Of a DNA stretch of 64,000 nt, positions 62,291 to 64,000 are shown piece by piece. The position numbers and the translations under genes were made by a program. The stretch is from assembly GCA_030549775.1 (NCBI GenBank), contig CM060172.1, positions 58,409,523 to 58,473,522 of the forward strand, given 5' to 3'. The stretch's first letter is position 1; every line of letters starts with the position of its first letter. The notes under the pieces are model-generated. The model saw only the letters and a program-made list of their open reading frames with translations, was not told where the DNA came from and searched no databases. The stretch comes from Tamarix chinensis. Its lineage: Eukaryota; Streptophyta; Magnoliopsida; Caryophyllales; Tamaricaceae.

Positions 62291-64000
62291 ATGAAAAGTT
62301 TGAAAGGTTGCATGGAATGTGTAAAGTCTACATGGGAGTGAAATTTACGTATGGAAAGTTGATTTGGGGTGTGAAGAAGGTAATGTAAGTGTTGTTTGGG
62401 TGTTTGAACACTTTGGATGAAAAATAGTATGTGGAGCAATATAGGGGTACGTAGGAGACCGAGCTAGGGTTTGGTGTGGACAATTAGGGTTTGGTGTGAC
62501 TACTTAGGGTTTTTGTGGTAGCACGCGTACCTGGTGATTAAAGTGTAATGATGAGGGTGGAATCTATGAGTTGTGATGTATGGAGTGTTAAAATGATTTG
62601 GGTTATGTGAGGTGGAGTAGGATGGGCCACTTAGGCCTAAATTAGGGTTTCTGGGGAAAAATCCTAGAGTAAGGGAATAAGTGGACTTGGAGGTGTGTAG
62701 TAGTGGGCCTTGACCCACATATTTCGGTGTTAGAATTCTAGTGTGAGTTTGAGTATAGAGGAAAGGTTGTTGGGTAAGTTAGGAGGTTCAAGGTTCTCAT
62801 GACATGATACGGGTCAGTTGGAGGATAAGTGTAAAGGGAGTGATTCATGCATGTATAGGGTAAAGTTCTGAATAAGACACCGTAATACATTAATCATTTA
62901 AAGTGGAAGATTGTTAAGCCGGACCTAGACCGATCCACCGACAAATAATAGTGGTTAGGGCATGATGTCCTATATGTGACTGGTCTAGCAGCGAATAATA
63001 GTGGTCAAGCATTGTACCTGTGCGTTTTCAGTCCACCGGCTATAATAGTGGGGGATTCCGTGCTCAACAAAACTGAACATATTTGTGCTAAGACATGGGA
63101 AAGGCACTAAGTACTTACAGTGGAACACCATGAGAGTCGAGGCCAGACCGGTCCACCGGCGAATAATAGTGGTCAGGAGCTTTATGCCCTGTATGTTTCC
63201 GGTCCACCGACAATAATAGTGGTCGGGAGCTATGTACCCTGTATGTATCCGGTCCACCGGCTATAATAGTGGGGGTTCCCGTACTCGCATGGATTTGATA
63301 AAAAGGCATAGTGTGAATCGATTTCTGATAAAAGATTAATTAAGTAATTAATCCAGATTATAAATGGGCCTTTATGTATCTACTCGGATGATTGTACGAT
63401 ATTATGTTATCATGATGGACTATATGCTCTTTTTATTTTGCATAGTTTATGTGATTTTATGTGTTGGCCTTAGTGCATCAGTTACCTTACTCAGTACGTA
63501 GCGTATTGATCACCCTTTTCATGGGTGTTGCTCATTCCCATGAGTTGTAGGCCCTTCTGACTTTGTGTAGGTGGACGAGACATCGGGCGAAGCTGAGTGT
63601 TGAGCATATATTTGGCTCCAAGTTCGAGAGTAGTGTGGCCGGATTCACTCTTCTTGTTATTTTATCTCATTTTGTTATTTCTTTTGTATCGGTTTTACCC
63701 TTTTATGATTCATTACTTGTATTGAGTATTTTAAATGAACATTTTACCGGTTGTAAGCTTAGTTCTCTTTTGGATATGAATTACAATTTTTTACGCGTAC
63801 TCTGATTTTTGATGTATGATTTTTCTAGTTCTTTTATGAACTCTTGGTTTGAGTTTAATGTCAATCTTTTCTTAGCCTTAGCATTTGGTACTGAAACGGT
63901 CGGAGAGAACCAATTTGGTACTAAGTGTGGCGGTAACATCATCAGAATTCACAGGTTTTAAATTTTAAATTCTTACGGTTTTTAAAAAAATTAGTGAATT

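Larger units (their letters stand above)
58840..64000 (+). mobile_element. R13: solo LTR, at least 5.16 kb, inserted in R11, cut by window edge
   Basis: Starts TGAAATACCCC at 58840 after GTTGG. The inverted head (GGTACTAAGTGTGGCGG at about 63918) reaches the window end, so only about 10-15 bp should be missing. In the sense direction it has a pyrimidine tract (59250-59460), the TATA box at 59856-59864, the leader hairpin at 60051-60070, a GC-rich leader, TAC and TTA microsatellites (60550-61240), the palindrome and donor (61522-61554), an AAACCCTA-type minisatellite (61960-62290, inverted), the block (62920-63280) and the 15-bp palindrome site (63493-63507). It is the longest copy. Confidence 0.85.

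Overview
This is plant nuclear DNA: A+T-rich, full of microsatellites, and built almost wholly of transposable elements around the edge of one recognisable gene. The gene fragment predicts a p15/PC4 transcriptional coactivator of the plant KIWI type, so a flowering plant with a repeat-rich genome is likely. The species cannot be named from the sequence.

Layout. At 1-1154 on the minus strand lie the first two coding exons of the KIWI-like gene; its last exon(s) are left of the window. From 1415 to the right edge there are 13 copies (R1-R13) of one family of long elements, 3.3-5.2 kb each. They start TG(T/A)AA..CCCC, end GGGG..TT.CA and are mostly flanked by their own 5-bp direct repeats, which is how solo LTRs of a retrotransposon look. 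No copy has an internal gag-pol region. R1 and R2 lie side by side. R3, R4, R7 and R9 sit inside one L1-type LINE on the minus strand, whose pieces are scattered from 10203 to 52367. R5, R6 and an unrelated 1.9-kb solo LTR sit inside R4; R8 inside R7; R10 inside R9; R12 and R13 inside R11. Two MITE-like elements (31808-32308 and 52368-52597) complete the stack.

Removing the insertions in order restores about 4.0-4.2 kb copies of R4 and R7, and it restores the LINE order ORF1 (DUF4283, zinc knuckle), endonuclease, reverse transcriptase, zf-RVT, RNase H. The LINE is dead: it has stops, frameshifts, lost catalytic aspartates and a 93-bp tandem duplication.

The R family carries conserved signals: a TATA box about 0.85-1.4 kb from one end (this gives the transcription strand), a bulged hairpin about 185 bp downstream of it, a GGAGC-type palindrome next to a strong splice donor, a duplicated block of CCACTATTATAGCCGGTGG modules, a telomere-box-rich minisatellite, and a 15-bp palindrome near the other end. 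Strands given for R copies follow the TATA box. Long open frames inside these elements are low-complexity and are not treated as genes. No RNA gene, CRISPR array or bacterial-type operon was seen.
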